64,000 nt of DNA from a cf. Phormidesmis sp. LEGE 11477 (GCF_015207105.1 NZ_JADEXO010000014.1:1-64000); one strand, 5' to 3'. Numbered from the stretch's first letter, positions 38,361 through 46,766 are shown. The notes: a model not told the origin generated them from the sequence alone. Program-made: numbers and translations.

Positions 38361-39410
38361 ATGCAAACGGTTTTAATGTCCTTTCTCATAACCGCTTTTA
38401 CAGCTGTGAAAGGAACCCTTAGAAAGGGAGTGATGTTGGCTTTAGTTGCGGTGCTAACAACTAGCTGTAGCAATATATTTTTACCAGGGACAGAGACTAA
38501 CCCCTGGGACGTGATTGCGCTGCCAACTGAGGCATCTATCTCTGATGTGGCTTTTGCGGGTGATGGTGAGCACGGATGGTTAGTCGGTAGTCGCACAACG
38601 CTGCTGGAATCAACGGACGCTGGCAAAACCTGGGATACTCGCATTCTAGAGCTAGGTGACCAGAATTACACTTTTACCTCGATTGACTTTGAAGGGGATG
38701 AAGGCTGGCTAGTTGGGCAGCCCAATATCATGCTGCACACTACAAATGGTGGCACTTCCTGGTCTAATATTCCGCTCGATCCAAAGCTGCCAGGACAGCC
38801 GCTGCTGGTGACCGCAACCGGCAAGGATTCGGCTGAGCTCGCTACAGATATTGGCGCTATCTACGTCACTGAAGATGGCGGTCAGCAGTGGAAGGGCTTG
38901 GTTCAGTCGGCGGTGGGTGTCGTCAGAAACATGACCAGAAACCCAGATGGTCGCTACGTGGCGGTATCTTCTAGAGGTAATTTCTACTCGACTTGGCTAC
39001 CCGGACAAGAAGCCTGGCAGCCCCATAACCGAGAGAACTCGAAACGACTGCAAAATATGGGCTTTACAAAAGACGGTTTGCTGTGGCTAATCGCCAGAGG
39101 CGGACAGATTCAGTTTGGGACTGAGCAGGTCGAGTATGAGGACTGGAGCGAGCCGATTAACCCTGAATTCGCATCTAGTTGGGGGCTGTTGGATGCTGCC
39201 TACCGTACGCCTGAAGAACTATGGGTAACTGGCGGCAGTGGCAACTTGCTAGTCAGTAAAGACGGGGGAGAGACCTGGGCCAAAGATAAGGCAGTCGAAA
39301 ATGTTCCAACGAACTTCTACAGGGCCAAGTTTTTAGGGCCTGACCGTGGTTATGTCTTGGGTCAGCGGGGCTATTTACTGCGCTATGTTGGAGATGGGCT
39401 GCCAGTTTGA
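38361..39410 (+). CDS. ycf48: photosystem II assembly/stability factor Ycf48 (HCF136 homologue)
   Basis: 349 residues. A lipoprotein signal ends at C36 (VLTTSCSN), so the mature protein is probably lipid-anchored in the thylakoid lumen. The rest is a seven-bladed beta-propeller with BNR-like repeats (GKTWDTR, GGTSWSNIP, GGQQWKGL, GGETWAKD). It binds D1 early in PSII assembly and repair. The first about 20 residues before RKGVMLALVAV may not be translated. Confidence 0.95.
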   Translation: MQTVLMSFLITAFTAVKGTLRKGVMLALVAVLTTSCSNIFLPGTETNPWDVIALPTEASISDVAFAGDGEHGWLVGSRTTLLESTDAGKTWDTRILELGDQNYTFTSIDFEGDEGWLVGQPNIMLHTTNGGTSWSNIPLDPKLPGQPLLVTATGKDSAELATDIGAIYVTEDGGQQWKGLVQSAVGVVRNMTRNPDGRYVAVSSRGNFYSTWLPGQEAWQPHNRENSKRLQNMGFTKDGLLWLIARGGQIQFGTEQVEYEDWSEPINPEFASSWGLLDAAYRTPEELWVTGGSGNLLVSKDGGETWAKDKAVENVPTNFYRAKFLGPDRGYVLGQRGYLLRYVGDGLPV

Positions 39411-39481
39411 GCGGAACGCTGACGCGGGGTTCTCACCCTGAGCTCAAAATTAGTTGAGGGTCTCAGCTAAAGGCGGCTTCA

Positions 39482-39513
39482 GCAAAAATGAAGAAAGGCA
39501 AAAATGGAGAAGT
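39482..39513. repeat. 16-bp tandem repeat after ycf48
   Basis: GCAAAAATGAAGAAAG (39482-39497) and GCAAAAATGGAGAAGT (39498-39513), 14 of 16 identical, in the 250-bp gap before psbE. Confidence 0.85.
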
Positions 39514-39660
39514 GATGGAGAAAAGAGATTCTTGAACATTTTTCTCATACTTGCTTGTGAGTATGGCTGAGAGTTTCGTATGATGAGTCTACATACCGAA
39601 TATTTTTCATACAGACCAAACGTTTTTTCTAAGAAGATTTAGTTAGGAGATCTAAGAGAT

Positions 39661-39903
39661 ATGGCTGGCGTTACCGGCGAAAGACCTTTTGGTGACATTG
39701 TCACTAGTGTTCGCTACTGGATTATTCACAGCATCACCATTCCGGCTCTGTTCATTGCGGGCTGGTTGTTCGTTTCGACGGGCCTTGCCTACGATGCATT
39801 TGGCACTCCTCGTCCTAACGAGTACTACCCTAGTAACCAAATGGAGCTACCGATTGTAGACGATCGCTACAACCCCGATCGCACGTTGAAGTATCAAGAC
39901 TAG
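39661..39903 (+). CDS. psbE: cytochrome b559 alpha subunit
   Basis: 80 residues. The haem ligand is H23 in [11 protein letters not shown]. The single helix and lumenal tail ([20 protein letters not shown] region) match PsbE. AGGAGATCTAAGAGAT precedes the ATG. First of four small PSII genes in a tight operon. Confidence 0.99.
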   Translation: MAGVTGERPFGDIVTSVRYWIIHSITIPALFIAGWLFVSTGLAYDAFGTPRPNEYYPSNQMELPIVDDRYNPDRTLKYQD

Positions 39904-39951
39904 TTCGCGGCGCTCGATTTCTTTACAAGACGATTTTTCTGGAGACTTCTC

Positions 39952-40086
39952 ATGACTAGTGGTAACCCCAACGAACCGATTACCTATCCAATTTTCACTG
40001 TGCGCTGGCTGTCTGTACATGCTTTGGCTGTGCCTTCAGTATTTTTCCTAGGCGCGATCGCAGCAATGCAGTTCATTCAACGCTAA
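39952..40086 (+). CDS. psbF: cytochrome b559 beta subunit
   Basis: 44 residues. H23 in [11 protein letters not shown] binds the shared haem with PsbE. Ends AAMQFIQR. Preceded by GGAGACTTCTC. Confidence 0.98.
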   Translation: MTSGNPNEPITYPIFTVRWLSVHALAVPSVFFLGAIAAMQFIQR

Positions 40087-40109
40087 GCCCCTAAAGGAGA
40101 CACATTTCC

Positions 40110-40232
40110 ATGGCTGATAGACCCACTAACCCGAATAAGCAGCCCGTAGAGCTAAACCGAACGTCTTTGTTCTTGGGTTTGCTCGTTGTCTTTGTGACCG
40201 GCTTGCTATTTTCTAGCTACTTCTTTAACTAA
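40110..40232 (+). CDS. psbL: photosystem II protein L
   Basis: 40 residues, one helix; [20 protein letters not shown] and the end SSYFFN are diagnostic. AAAGGAGA lies upstream. The last codons, including the stop, form the first unit of a 16-bp tandem duplication (40217-40248). Confidence 0.98.
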   Translation: MADRPTNPNKQPVELNRTSLFLGLLVVFVTGLLFSSYFFN

Positions 40233-40248
40233 CTACTTCTTTAAATAA
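40217..40248. repeat. 16-bp tandem duplication across the psbL stop codon
   Basis: CTACTTCTTTAACTAA (40217-40232, encoding YFFN and the stop frame) and CTACTTCTTTAAATAA (40233-40248), one mismatch. Confidence 0.95.
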
Positions 40249-40332
40249 GTTGTGGCGAAATTCAAAAGCAGGATATCTAATTAGATTAGGTATCTAAAGA
40301 CATTTCCCTTGTTGTGAGTAGGATTAGGTTCC

Positions 40333-40452
40333 ATGTTTCAAAACGGTAAGATTCCTCTTTGGATCGTAGCGACGGTCGCTGGCATCGGCGTTCTAGGTGT
40401 TGTTGGCATCTTCTTCTACGGTTCCTACGTGGGCACTGGCGCTGCTGTCTAG
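40333..40452 (+). CDS. psbJ: photosystem II protein J
   Basis: 39 residues. The sequence starts [19 protein letters not shown] and ends in [13 protein letters not shown], typical of PsbJ. Last gene of the psbEFLJ operon, 100 bp after psbL and directly followed by a strong terminator. Confidence 0.98.
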   Translation: MFQNGKIPLWIVATVAGIGVLGVVGIFFYGSYVGTGAAV

Positions 40453-40483
40453 GCAAGTCGCTTAAACACGTAAAAGCATTAAA

Positions 40484-40524
40484 GAAGCCATCCGATCGAG
40501 CTGATCGGATGGCTTCCTTTTTTT
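40484..40524 (+). terminator. strong rho-independent terminator of psbEFLJ
   Basis: Perfect 14-bp stem GAAGCCATCCGATC (40484-40497) / GATCGGATGGCTTC (40503-40516), loop 5 nt, then CTTTTTTTT. Confidence 0.97.
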
Positions 40525-40580
40525 TGTTTCTGTACAGAAAAGCCTAGAAGGCCATATAGCTTCGTCCGCTTGGGCTGAGC

Positions 40581-40751
40581 TTAGACCACATCTGTTTGGC
40601 TATCTTCAGATACCTGACCCCAAGGCGCGGACTCACCGCCTGTGGTGGCTTGACCGCGTTCGATATATATGAAGAGGGCAGCCATTGCGATCGCAGGAAA
40701 GACCAAACCAACCGTAGGGACTAGAATCGAAGGGAGAAAAGAAGCCGACAT
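40581..40751 (-). CDS. psaI: photosystem I subunit VIII, C-terminally extended
   Basis: 56 residues, found by reading the minus strand. [20 protein letters not shown] followed by LFIYIE matches the PsaI single helix and its conserved (L/F)IYIE end. Normal PsaI stops near this point (about 38-40 residues). Here a polar tail of about 25 residues follows ([19 protein letters not shown]). psaL, the usual neighbour, is absent. The assignment rests on the helix motif. Confidence 0.78.
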   Translation of the reverse strand: MSASFLPSILVPTVGLVFPAIAMAALFIYIERGQATTGGESAPWGQVSEDSQTDVV

Positions 40752-41495
40752 GTTCACCAATCCTTATATTAAAACTAACTGAACACCACTACCTTACTCT
40801 GAATCCGGGTCGCGGTGATCCTCCCTTAGTCGAAGTTAAAAATTAAACGCCAGCGGTTTTGTCAGGAATGATCCGGCACTAGCACCGTTAGCACCGAAGT
40901 GGCTCGTTGACGCTCTCCCCCTAACCCTATGGGTATAGTCGGAGATTCTTGCTTCAAAGACTCTTAACTAGATACCTAAGCAAGCTTAAGTACCCCCGTC
41001 AGCCCGTCTCGACAAGCATTTTAATTAACGTCCACTGTGCGCCCCACAGCAGACGGTGAACAAGTACAAAACTGATATGTTCAACCTATATCGCACAAAG
41101 TTTTACCCCAAGCACGATTTAGCTTGGGAACCCAATACTTCGTTTTCAAGGTTCAGTGCTTTGGCCCACATGACTGGTTACCTCAGCAGTACTATTGTAT
41201 CAAAAGTTGCCATGATTGAGCAACATCATACGCAAGACTGTTCGCAAAGCTCACCCGTTTACACCACCCCCTAAGCTTCGCTATAGACGGAGTCCTAGCG
41301 GAGTCTGGATAGTGGCGATCTGCGAGCACCAATTCAGCCCTATCAGTTTAGCTTGATGCTAATACATCATCTCAAAGATAGATCCAATGTCTCCCTTATG
41401 AGGGGCGAGATCTACGGGTAACGCAGGCTACAGTGTGAAGCACAAGGGGGAAACCACTGTAAATCCCCTGTATTTAATCACTGGAGATTTTTATT
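40752..41495. other. 744-bp gene-poor region
   Basis: No convincing protein. A 72-codon open frame (41056-41274) has no family resemblance or ribosome-binding site. Short inverted and direct motifs occur (GGAGTCCTAGCGGAGTC at 41290-41306). The last 100 bp, with a run of AAGGGGGAAACC, belong to the leader of the GlsB-like gene. It could hide a small RNA; I see no known one. Confidence 0.45.
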
Positions 41496-41753
41496 ATGGG
41501 CATTCTTGCTTGGGTTGTTTTAGGCTTATTGGCTGGTGCGATCGCTCGCGCTATCTACCCTGGTCACCAAGGACTCGGCATTCTTGGAACTATGGTTCTA
41601 GGTATCATTGGTGCGGTTGTTGGTGGCTTCATTGCTAACATATTCGTCCCTGGGGCGGCAGCAGGCTTGACCATTCCCGGCGTTATCGTCGCTGTACTGG
41701 GTGCTATCATCACTTTGTTCATCTACTACGCGGTTACAAAGCGCACTGCGTAA
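41496..41753 (+). CDS. GlsB/YeaQ/YmgE-family stress-response membrane protein
   Basis: 85 residues with three glycine-rich membrane helices. MGILAWVVLGLLAGAIA, then LGTMVLGIIGAVVGGFIANI and IPGVIVAVLGAIITLFIYY are typical of the transglycosylase-associated (YeaQ/YmgE) family. Members are induced by general stress; their molecular role is unclear. Preceded by CTGGAGATT, followed by a terminator. Confidence 0.93.
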   Translation: MGILAWVVLGLLAGAIARAIYPGHQGLGILGTMVLGIIGAVVGGFIANIFVPGAAAGLTIPGVIVAVLGAIITLFIYYAVTKRTA

Positions 41754-41844
41754 TTGGCGCTGTATAGCCAGTAGATACCAGTAGCGGGATATAAGCGTGA
41801 GGCGAGAGCTTCCCTTTTATTTCTATACAAATAGGTTTAGAGAG

Positions 41845-41876
41845 GGTCAACCGGGCAACTGTCTGGTTGACCTTTT
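41845..41876 (+). terminator. terminator after the GlsB-like gene
   Basis: GGTCAACC (41845-41852) pairs with GGTTGACC (41865-41872), loop 12 nt, followed by TTTTC. Confidence 0.85.
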
Positions 41877-41936
41877 CGGCTTTAGAATACTGTCGTGCCT
41901 TCACCTAATAGCTCTGCTACTTGCTAATACCTGCTA

Positions 41937-43406
41937 ATGAAAGAAACTCAATCTATCGCTCGTTCAGTCACCGAAGCTAGAGAAACGCAGCAAACGCAGC
42001 ACTGGATAGAAAAGCTACAAAGCTATCCTGCCCTCAAAGAACAGGTTGTCAATTTTGTTTTTGATGCGGAAGATGAGATCGCGGTTTCGCTAGAAAAGTT
42101 CTCAGCCAAACAGCTCTCTCGCTGGGCGACGCCAAAGCTAGTAGGTCTTGATCGTACAGAGCTAGCAACCGACATGTTTATCACCGAGGGCCAGGTAAAA
42201 GGTCAATTCGTTATTCAGCAGTTCATAGCGGCTGATTCGGCTCTGGCAAGCGAGGTTCAAGCATGGCTAGGTCAGTGGACAAACAGCTTCACCGGACTGT
42301 TTGAAGTAACAGACGTAAAAGCCGTGGATGCAGAATTAGGCCAGGTAGGTAATCGATACCAGTTGATGAACTGGCTGACCGAGAAAAATTACGGTGTCTA
42401 TCCAAACAGCCTGCAGTCCGCTGAAATGCTGAAGCGTCTCAAGGTGGGTGAGATCGTATTGGCGAGACTCGTTCCACTAACCGCTGATGAATGGACATTT
42501 TCGGGACCAATCACATTGCTAGGAAAATTAGGAAAGCCCAAGCTAGCGGTCGCTATTGGTAACTTCAAAAAGTGGTTTCCAGAACAGCTCTATGGCGATG
42601 CCCCTGAACTCAAAGAAGCTGCGTGGGATTCGGTAAAGCAGCAGTACGAGGATTTTATCGATATTTTTGGGCCAACGCCTGTGACCTTGCCAGGGGAGGA
42701 ACTGAATGAAAAACTGCAGGCTTATCAACAGGAATCTACAGAAAAGCAGCTAGCTGATGCTGGCATAGACAGTGACAAATCTTTTCTAGAGATGGCGAAA
42801 GCCCAAAACCTTTCGGATGCAGAAATCGACGAGGCGCTAGCGGCAGTGGGCGACGACAACAAGGCAGCAAAGGCAATATTGACGAGTAAACAGTCAATTA
42901 AAATGGTGATGCCAAAAGTAGAGCTGCCTGACAATCTACGCAAGGCTCAGTCGGTAACGGTGTTTTCTCATCCTCGCTGGGGGCAGTCGTTTTTACCGGA
43001 CTATCACAGATTAGAGACGTTGGTGAATATAAGTGAGGGCGATCGCACTGAAGAGAACACAGCAGAGCTGCGATCGCTCGTGCTCAAATATTTAGAAGAC
43101 GAACAGGTCAACGCCCATGTCTGGCAGCACATGCAGCAGCGCTTTGGGAAAACGATTGAACCGTTAGTCCAAGCACTCACAAAATCACCCGAACTGGACA
43201 TTCAGACAGACTTTGAGCAGATGCTCGCTCGCTACGACAAGCCCCTAGCTCCTACGCTGCCAGAGAGCGCTAGCGTACCAATTCATCTACATAACCTGTT
43301 TCAAGTGGCGCTAAAGCAGGTAGGAAAAAGCGCTAGCGGTGAAAAGACATCCAAGAAGAAATCAGCTAAGAAAAAATCAGCCAAGAAAAAAACAGGCTTC
43401 GGTTAA
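41937..43406 (+). CDS. 489-residue protein of unknown function with lysine-rich tail
   Basis: No recognised domain. It is acidic overall and mostly helical. It contains conserved-looking aromatic segments (QAWLGQWTNSFTGLFEV, EWTFSGPITLLGKLGKPKL, YEDFIDIFGP, FSHPRWGQSFLPDY). A UBA-like stretch (NLSDAEIDEALAAVGDDNKA) is near residue 300. The C-terminus is a Lys/Ser/Ala tail (KKKSAKKKSAKKKTGFG) encoded by three 15-bp tandem units, which could bind nucleic acid or membrane. No signal peptide or membrane span. It overlaps the convergent photolyase gene by 4 bp. Confidence 0.8.
   Translation: MKETQSIARSVTEARETQQTQHWIEKLQSYPALKEQVVNFVFDAEDEIAVSLEKFSAKQLSRWATPKLVGLDRTELATDMFITEGQVKGQFVIQQFIAADSALASEVQAWLGQWTNSFTGLFEVTDVKAVDAELGQVGNRYQLMNWLTEKNYGVYPNSLQSAEMLKRLKVGEIVLARLVPLTADEWTFSGPITLLGKLGKPKLAVAIGNFKKWFPEQLYGDAPELKEAAWDSVKQQYEDFIDIFGPTPVTLPGEELNEKLQAYQQESTEKQLADAGIDSDKSFLEMAKAQNLSDAEIDEALAAVGDDNKAAKAILTSKQSIKMVMPKVELPDNLRKAQSVTVFSHPRWGQSFLPDYHRLETLVNISEGDRTEENTAELRSLVLKYLEDEQVNAHVWQHMQQRFGKTIEPLVQALTKSPELDIQTDFEQMLARYDKPLAPTLPESASVPIHLHNLFQVALKQVGKSASGEKTSKKKSAKKKSAKKKTGFG
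43353..43397. repeat. 15-bp tandem repeat, 3 copies, at a gene 3' end
   Basis: AAGAAGAAATCAGCT, AAGAAAAAATCAGCC and AAGAAAAAAACAGGC at 43353, 43368 and 43383. In frame, encoding KKKSA-type repeats, and ending 9 bp from the stop codon. Confidence 0.9.
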
Positions 43407-44842
43407 TTCTTTTGGGCCTTGTACCTTTCTTTAAAAATAGCCTGCTGTTCTTTATGATCGACGACCTTCGAAGGATAGCCCGTACCCTCCAAATCTTCTG
43501 GGTCAATCTTGCCGCTGACTAGCGCCCCCGTATCCAGATGACGAATCTCAGGTAGCCACTGACGGATATATTCAGCCTCTGGATCGTACTTCTTAGCCTG
43601 GCTTGCTGGATTAAAGATCCGTAGAGGTTTGGGGTCCATACCACTCGAAGCGCTCCACTGCCAGCCGCCATTGTTAGCAGAGAGATCGCCATCAAACAGG
43701 CACTGCATAAAGTACTTTTCGCCCCAGCGCCAGTCGATGATTAAATCTTTGGTCAAGAAGCTAGCGACGATCATGCGGCAGCGGTTGTGCATCCAGCCAG
43801 TTTCATTGAGCTGTCGCATGGCAGCATCTACAATCGGGTAGCCAGTTTTGCCCTCACACCAGGCTTGAAAAAGATCTTCGTCATTGTCCCAAGGAAAATC
43901 TTTCAGCGGTTCGCGGTAGGGGCCTTTGGCCAAACCTGGAAAGGTATACATGACGCTTTGGTAAAACTCTCTCCAGGCCAGCTCCTGCTGCCAGGTGCGA
44001 ATGTTATTACGGGTTTCTTCGCTACGCGCCCGGCTATAGGCATCGCTGGCGTGTTCCCAAACGGTGCGAATGCCGATCGTGCCAAACTTAAGCGCGGCGC
44101 TAAGCGTAGAAGTGCCTGTAATAGCCGGATAGTCACGCTGCTGATCGTACTGCGCGATCGCCCGTTGATCGTCGCAAAAATCTTCCAACTGAGCCAGCGC
44201 AGCGGCTTCTCCCGGTTCTAATAAGAGCGGGTTATCCCACTCATATCCCAACGCTTCGGCAGTAGGTAAGTCAATATTTCCAGCTTTGTTAGCCAGTGAC
44301 TTCTGATGGGGGCTCAGGCCAGTGACTTCGGTCAGTGCTGGGGCCGGTGGCTGCTTTTCTTGTTCGATCCACTTGCGCCAAAATGGCGTATAAACCTTGT
44401 AGGGATCGCCTGCTCCAGTTTTAAGCGCGTCGGGTGGATGAAGCAGCTGATCCCAGTATTGCGTCGATCTTTCGATGCCTTCATCTTTTAAAGCGTTGGC
44501 GACGTTAGTATCTCTTTCTCTAGCATAAGGCTCAACATCGCGGTTCCAGTAGACAGCCGTAGCTTCTAAGGCGCTGGCCAGTTTAGGGATGGCTTTTTCG
44601 GGCTGACCTTTAAAGATGAGAAGCTCACTGCCAGCGGATTTATAGCTGGCTTGCAATTCAGCTAGAGAGCCAATCATGTAGGTAACGCGGGCTGGGGCGA
44701 TGTCATCACCCTCTAAAATGCCAGGATCTAGGCAGAAGAGGCCAATGACCTTCGAGCTACGTTTTCGCGCCGCCGCCAGTCCTAAATTGTCTCGAACTCG
44801 TAAATCCCGCCGATGCCAAAACAGCACCAAATCGTCCGCCAT
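43403..44842 (-). CDS. phr: deoxyribodipyrimidine photolyase
   Basis: Blue-light DNA repair enzyme, 479 residues. The N-terminal antenna-binding Rossmann domain begins LVLFWHRRDLRVRDNLGLA. The C-terminal FAD-binding domain contains RTWQQELAWREFYQSVMYTFP, GKTGYPIVDAAMRQLNETGWMHNR and NNGGWQWSASSGMDPKPLRIFNP, the class I CPD photolyase signature. The ATG at 44842 is preferred over a GTG nine bases upstream. Confidence 0.96.
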   Translation of the reverse strand: MADDLVLFWHRRDLRVRDNLGLAAARKRSSKVIGLFCLDPGILEGDDIAPARVTYMIGSLAELQASYKSAGSELLIFKGQPEKAIPKLASALEATAVYWNRDVEPYARERDTNVANALKDEGIERSTQYWDQLLHPPDALKTGAGDPYKVYTPFWRKWIEQEKQPPAPALTEVTGLSPHQKSLANKAGNIDLPTAEALGYEWDNPLLLEPGEAAALAQLEDFCDDQRAIAQYDQQRDYPAITGTSTLSAALKFGTIGIRTVWEHASDAYSRARSEETRNNIRTWQQELAWREFYQSVMYTFPGLAKGPYREPLKDFPWDNDEDLFQAWCEGKTGYPIVDAAMRQLNETGWMHNRCRMIVASFLTKDLIIDWRWGEKYFMQCLFDGDLSANNGGWQWSASSGMDPKPLRIFNPASQAKKYDPEAEYIRQWLPEIRHLDTGALVSGKIDPEDLEGTGYPSKVVDHKEQQAIFKERYKAQKN

Positions 44843-44879
44843 AGCCTGCACTTGATGAAAAAGTATCGGGGTTTAGTAT

Positions 44880-44973
44880 AGCGAGATTGGCTTCGACTCC
44901 GCTCAGCCTACGGGTTGGAATCAGAAAGCGAGATTGGCTTCGGCTCCGCTCAGCCTGTAGGTTGGAATCAGAA
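44880..44973. repeat. 47-bp tandem repeat, 2 copies, containing a dispersed 28-bp element
   Basis: 44880-44926 and 44927-44973 are near identical. Each contains CTTCGRCTCCGCTCAGCCT. A related 28-bp sequence is at 54161-54188 (26 of 28 identical to 44891-44918). An inverted piece is at about 45023-45035. No open frame. Confidence 0.93.
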
Positions 44974-45055
44974 GTAGGATTGAGAAACTTTGATTGAGAA
45001 ATTTCGAGGACTGGGCGAATGTCTGAGCGGAGCCGCAGTCCAGTCTAGATAGGCT

Positions 45056-45607
45056 CTAGATAGACAGCGCTGACCTAGCCATATAGAAAGCGGCGATAGA
45101 CTTGGCATCTATAGGAGTGCCAGACAGAATCTCTTTTTCTAAAGTCTCTGCATCCATTAGTAAGACTTCGAGGTCTTCGTCTTCTTCTAGCTGAGGACCG
45201 TCGGGCAGCTTCTCTAAGTCAGTTGCCAGGTAGGCATAGATAATTTCGTCAGAATAGCCAGGCGCGTTGGGAAACTTTCCCAGGCTTTTCCACGTGGCTG
45301 CTTTATAGCCAGTTTCTTCTTGAATCTCTCTTTGAATCGTTACCAGTGGCTGCTCATCGATTTCGACAGTGCCCGCTGGAAATTCTAGCAGGCGGGCTTG
45401 CAAGGCAAAGCGATACTGACGGACTAAAACAAATCGATTATCGTTTGTGATCGGAACAGCCATTGAGCCACCTGGATGCCGAATACATTCCCAATCACCG
45501 ACTGACTTATTTGGTAATCGAAACCTAGAGACCTCGAAGTTGAACTTTTTGCCTTCGTAAAACAGGCGGTGCTTCAGCAGCTGAGGCGGTTCTTGTCCAA
45601 AGGGCAT
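45056..45607 (-). CDS. NUDIX hydrolase (ADP-ribose pyrophosphatase-like)
   Basis: 183 residues. The Nudix box (Gx5Ex7REUxEExGU) is complete: it starts at GTVEIDE and continues through REIQEETGY. FVLVRQYRFALQARLLEFPAG before the box and APGYSDEIIYAYLA after it are typical of ADP-ribose pyrophosphatases. Substrate inferred from family only. Downstream of folK; a 14-bp repeat array lies in the 88-bp gap. Confidence 0.92.
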   Translation of the reverse strand: MPFGQEPPQLLKHRLFYEGKKFNFEVSRFRLPNKSVGDWECIRHPGGSMAVPITNDNRFVLVRQYRFALQARLLEFPAGTVEIDEQPLVTIQREIQEETGYKAATWKSLGKFPNAPGYSDEIIYAYLATDLEKLPDGPQLEEDEDLEVLLMDAETLEKEILSGTPIDAKSIAAFYMARSALSI

Positions 45608-45620
45608 GGCGATGCGGTTC

Positions 45621-45676
45621 TGAAGGGGCAGTTTTGAGAGGGTAGTTTTGAGGAGCCAAGTTTGATAGCTAGTTTA
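45621..45676. repeat. 14-bp tandem repeat, 4 copies, between folK and the NUDIX gene
   Basis: Units TGAAGGGGCAGTTT, TGAGAGGGTAGTTT, TGAGGAGCCAAGTT and TGATAGCTAGTTTA start at 45621, 45635, 45649 and 45663. Confidence 0.8.
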
Positions 45677-45695
45677 GTGCTTCTAGTGACTAGGT

Positions 45696-46295
45696 CTATA
45701 CCGTCTGCGACTCGTAACTTGACTCATAACTTGACTCGTAACTTGTAGGTGGGGCGGGGCCGATTTTCTCTGTGGCCTGATCTAGCGCTTGCTTTGAGAG
45801 CTTCGCTAAGCAAGCTTCTATCGTGGTTTGAAAGATGGGATGCTGCCATTTGGGGGCGATGTCTGTGAGTGGCACTAGGACGAAACGCCTCTCGTGTAGC
45901 CGAGGGTGAGGAATGGTGAGTCCGGGGATATCAATAATGTGACTGTCGTACAGCAGCAGGTCAAGATCTAACGATCTAGGGCCCCATCTTTCTTTTCGCA
46001 CTCTGCCAAATTGTTTCTCGATGGCGAGCAGGTGGCGAAGCAGCTGCTGTGGGGATAGCGCCGTTTTGATAGTGATACAGGCATTGATATAGTCGGGCTG
46101 AGGCGGACCAACGGCAGCGGTTTTGTAGAAGGGCGACCTGGCTACCACGGTGGTATGCGTGGCGCTATCAATCACCTCAATCGCCGCCGATAGAGTCTTT
46201 TGCGACTCTCCTATGTTGCTGCCCAGCGCAATGGCTGCCGGTAGCCAGGTAGTGCGATCGCGATCGTCGCTGTCGGTTTTAGACAAGTAACTCAT
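45696..46295 (-). CDS. folK: 2-amino-4-hydroxy-6-hydroxymethyldihydropteridine pyrophosphokinase
   Basis: Folate pathway enzyme (HPPK), 199 residues. ATP- and pterin-binding segments: AIALGSNIGESQKTL, SPFYKTAAVGPPQPDYINAC and GPRSLDLDLLLYD followed by PHPRLHERRFVLVPL. The C-terminus carries a SYESSYESSYES repeat from a 12-bp tandem array right at the stop codon, an addition outside the enzyme fold. Confidence 0.95.
   Translation of the reverse strand: MSYLSKTDSDDRDRTTWLPAAIALGSNIGESQKTLSAAIEVIDSATHTTVVARSPFYKTAAVGPPQPDYINACITIKTALSPQQLLRHLLAIEKQFGRVRKERWGPRSLDLDLLLYDSHIIDIPGLTIPHPRLHERRFVLVPLTDIAPKWQHPIFQTTIEACLAKLSKQALDQATEKIGPAPPTSYESSYESSYESQTV
45709..45744. repeat. 12-bp tandem repeat, 3 copies, at the folK 3' end
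   Basis: GACTCGTAACTT, GACTCATAACTT and GACTCGTAACTT at 45709, 45721 and 45733. In frame, encoding the SYES repeats, ending 10 bp from the folK stop codon. Confidence 0.95.
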
Positions 46296-46365
46296 CGAAG
46301 TGCGCGAGAAAGGAAAGCACTGGGGAAGAAGTTTCTCTCCCCCAGCTTTAAGTGATCAGACCCAA

Positions 46366-46695
46366 CTAAGCGTCTCCGTTGAGGACGCCTCTGACCCGGC
46401 TAATTAGCTGATCTGCGGTTAGAACCCCTTCAATGCGATCTACGGGCTGACCACCTTTAAATAGAACCATCGTTGGCAGTGCATGAATATTGTGCTGGGA
46501 GGCGATTTGGGGATATTTCTCAGTATCGACTTTGGCAATTTTGAGCTCACCCTTCATCTGCGCGCCAACATCGACCAAGATCTTCGCCATCATTTGGCAA
46601 GGACCGCACCAGTCAGCATAGAAATCAACCAAGACCGGCTGCTCAGCGCTACCTACCAAATCCTCAAAACTCTTGAATTCCTGTTTGACTGCCAT
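46366..46695 (-). CDS. trxA: thioredoxin
   Basis: Disulfide reductase, 109 residues. Active site C30-G-P-C33 in FYADWCGPCQMM, the cis-proline region HALPTMVLFKGG. The motif and length fit m/x/y-type thioredoxins; the exact type cannot be settled by eye. Divergent from fabG. Confidence 0.95.
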   Translation of the reverse strand: MAVKQEFKSFEDLVGSAEQPVLVDFYADWCGPCQMMAKILVDVGAQMKGELKIAKVDTEKYPQIASQHNIHALPTMVLFKGGQPVDRIEGVLTADQLISRVRGVLNGDA

Positions 46696-46766
46696 AGACT
46701 TTAATAAAACCTAGAAAAAGAACTTATCTATGCTAGACGCCCACTTAAACGGTGACGCCTTTGCAC

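Noticed and set aside
41056-41274. 72-codon open frame in the gap after psaI
   Set aside because: GTG start without ribosome-binding site, no family features, and an amino-acid mix typical of chance translation.
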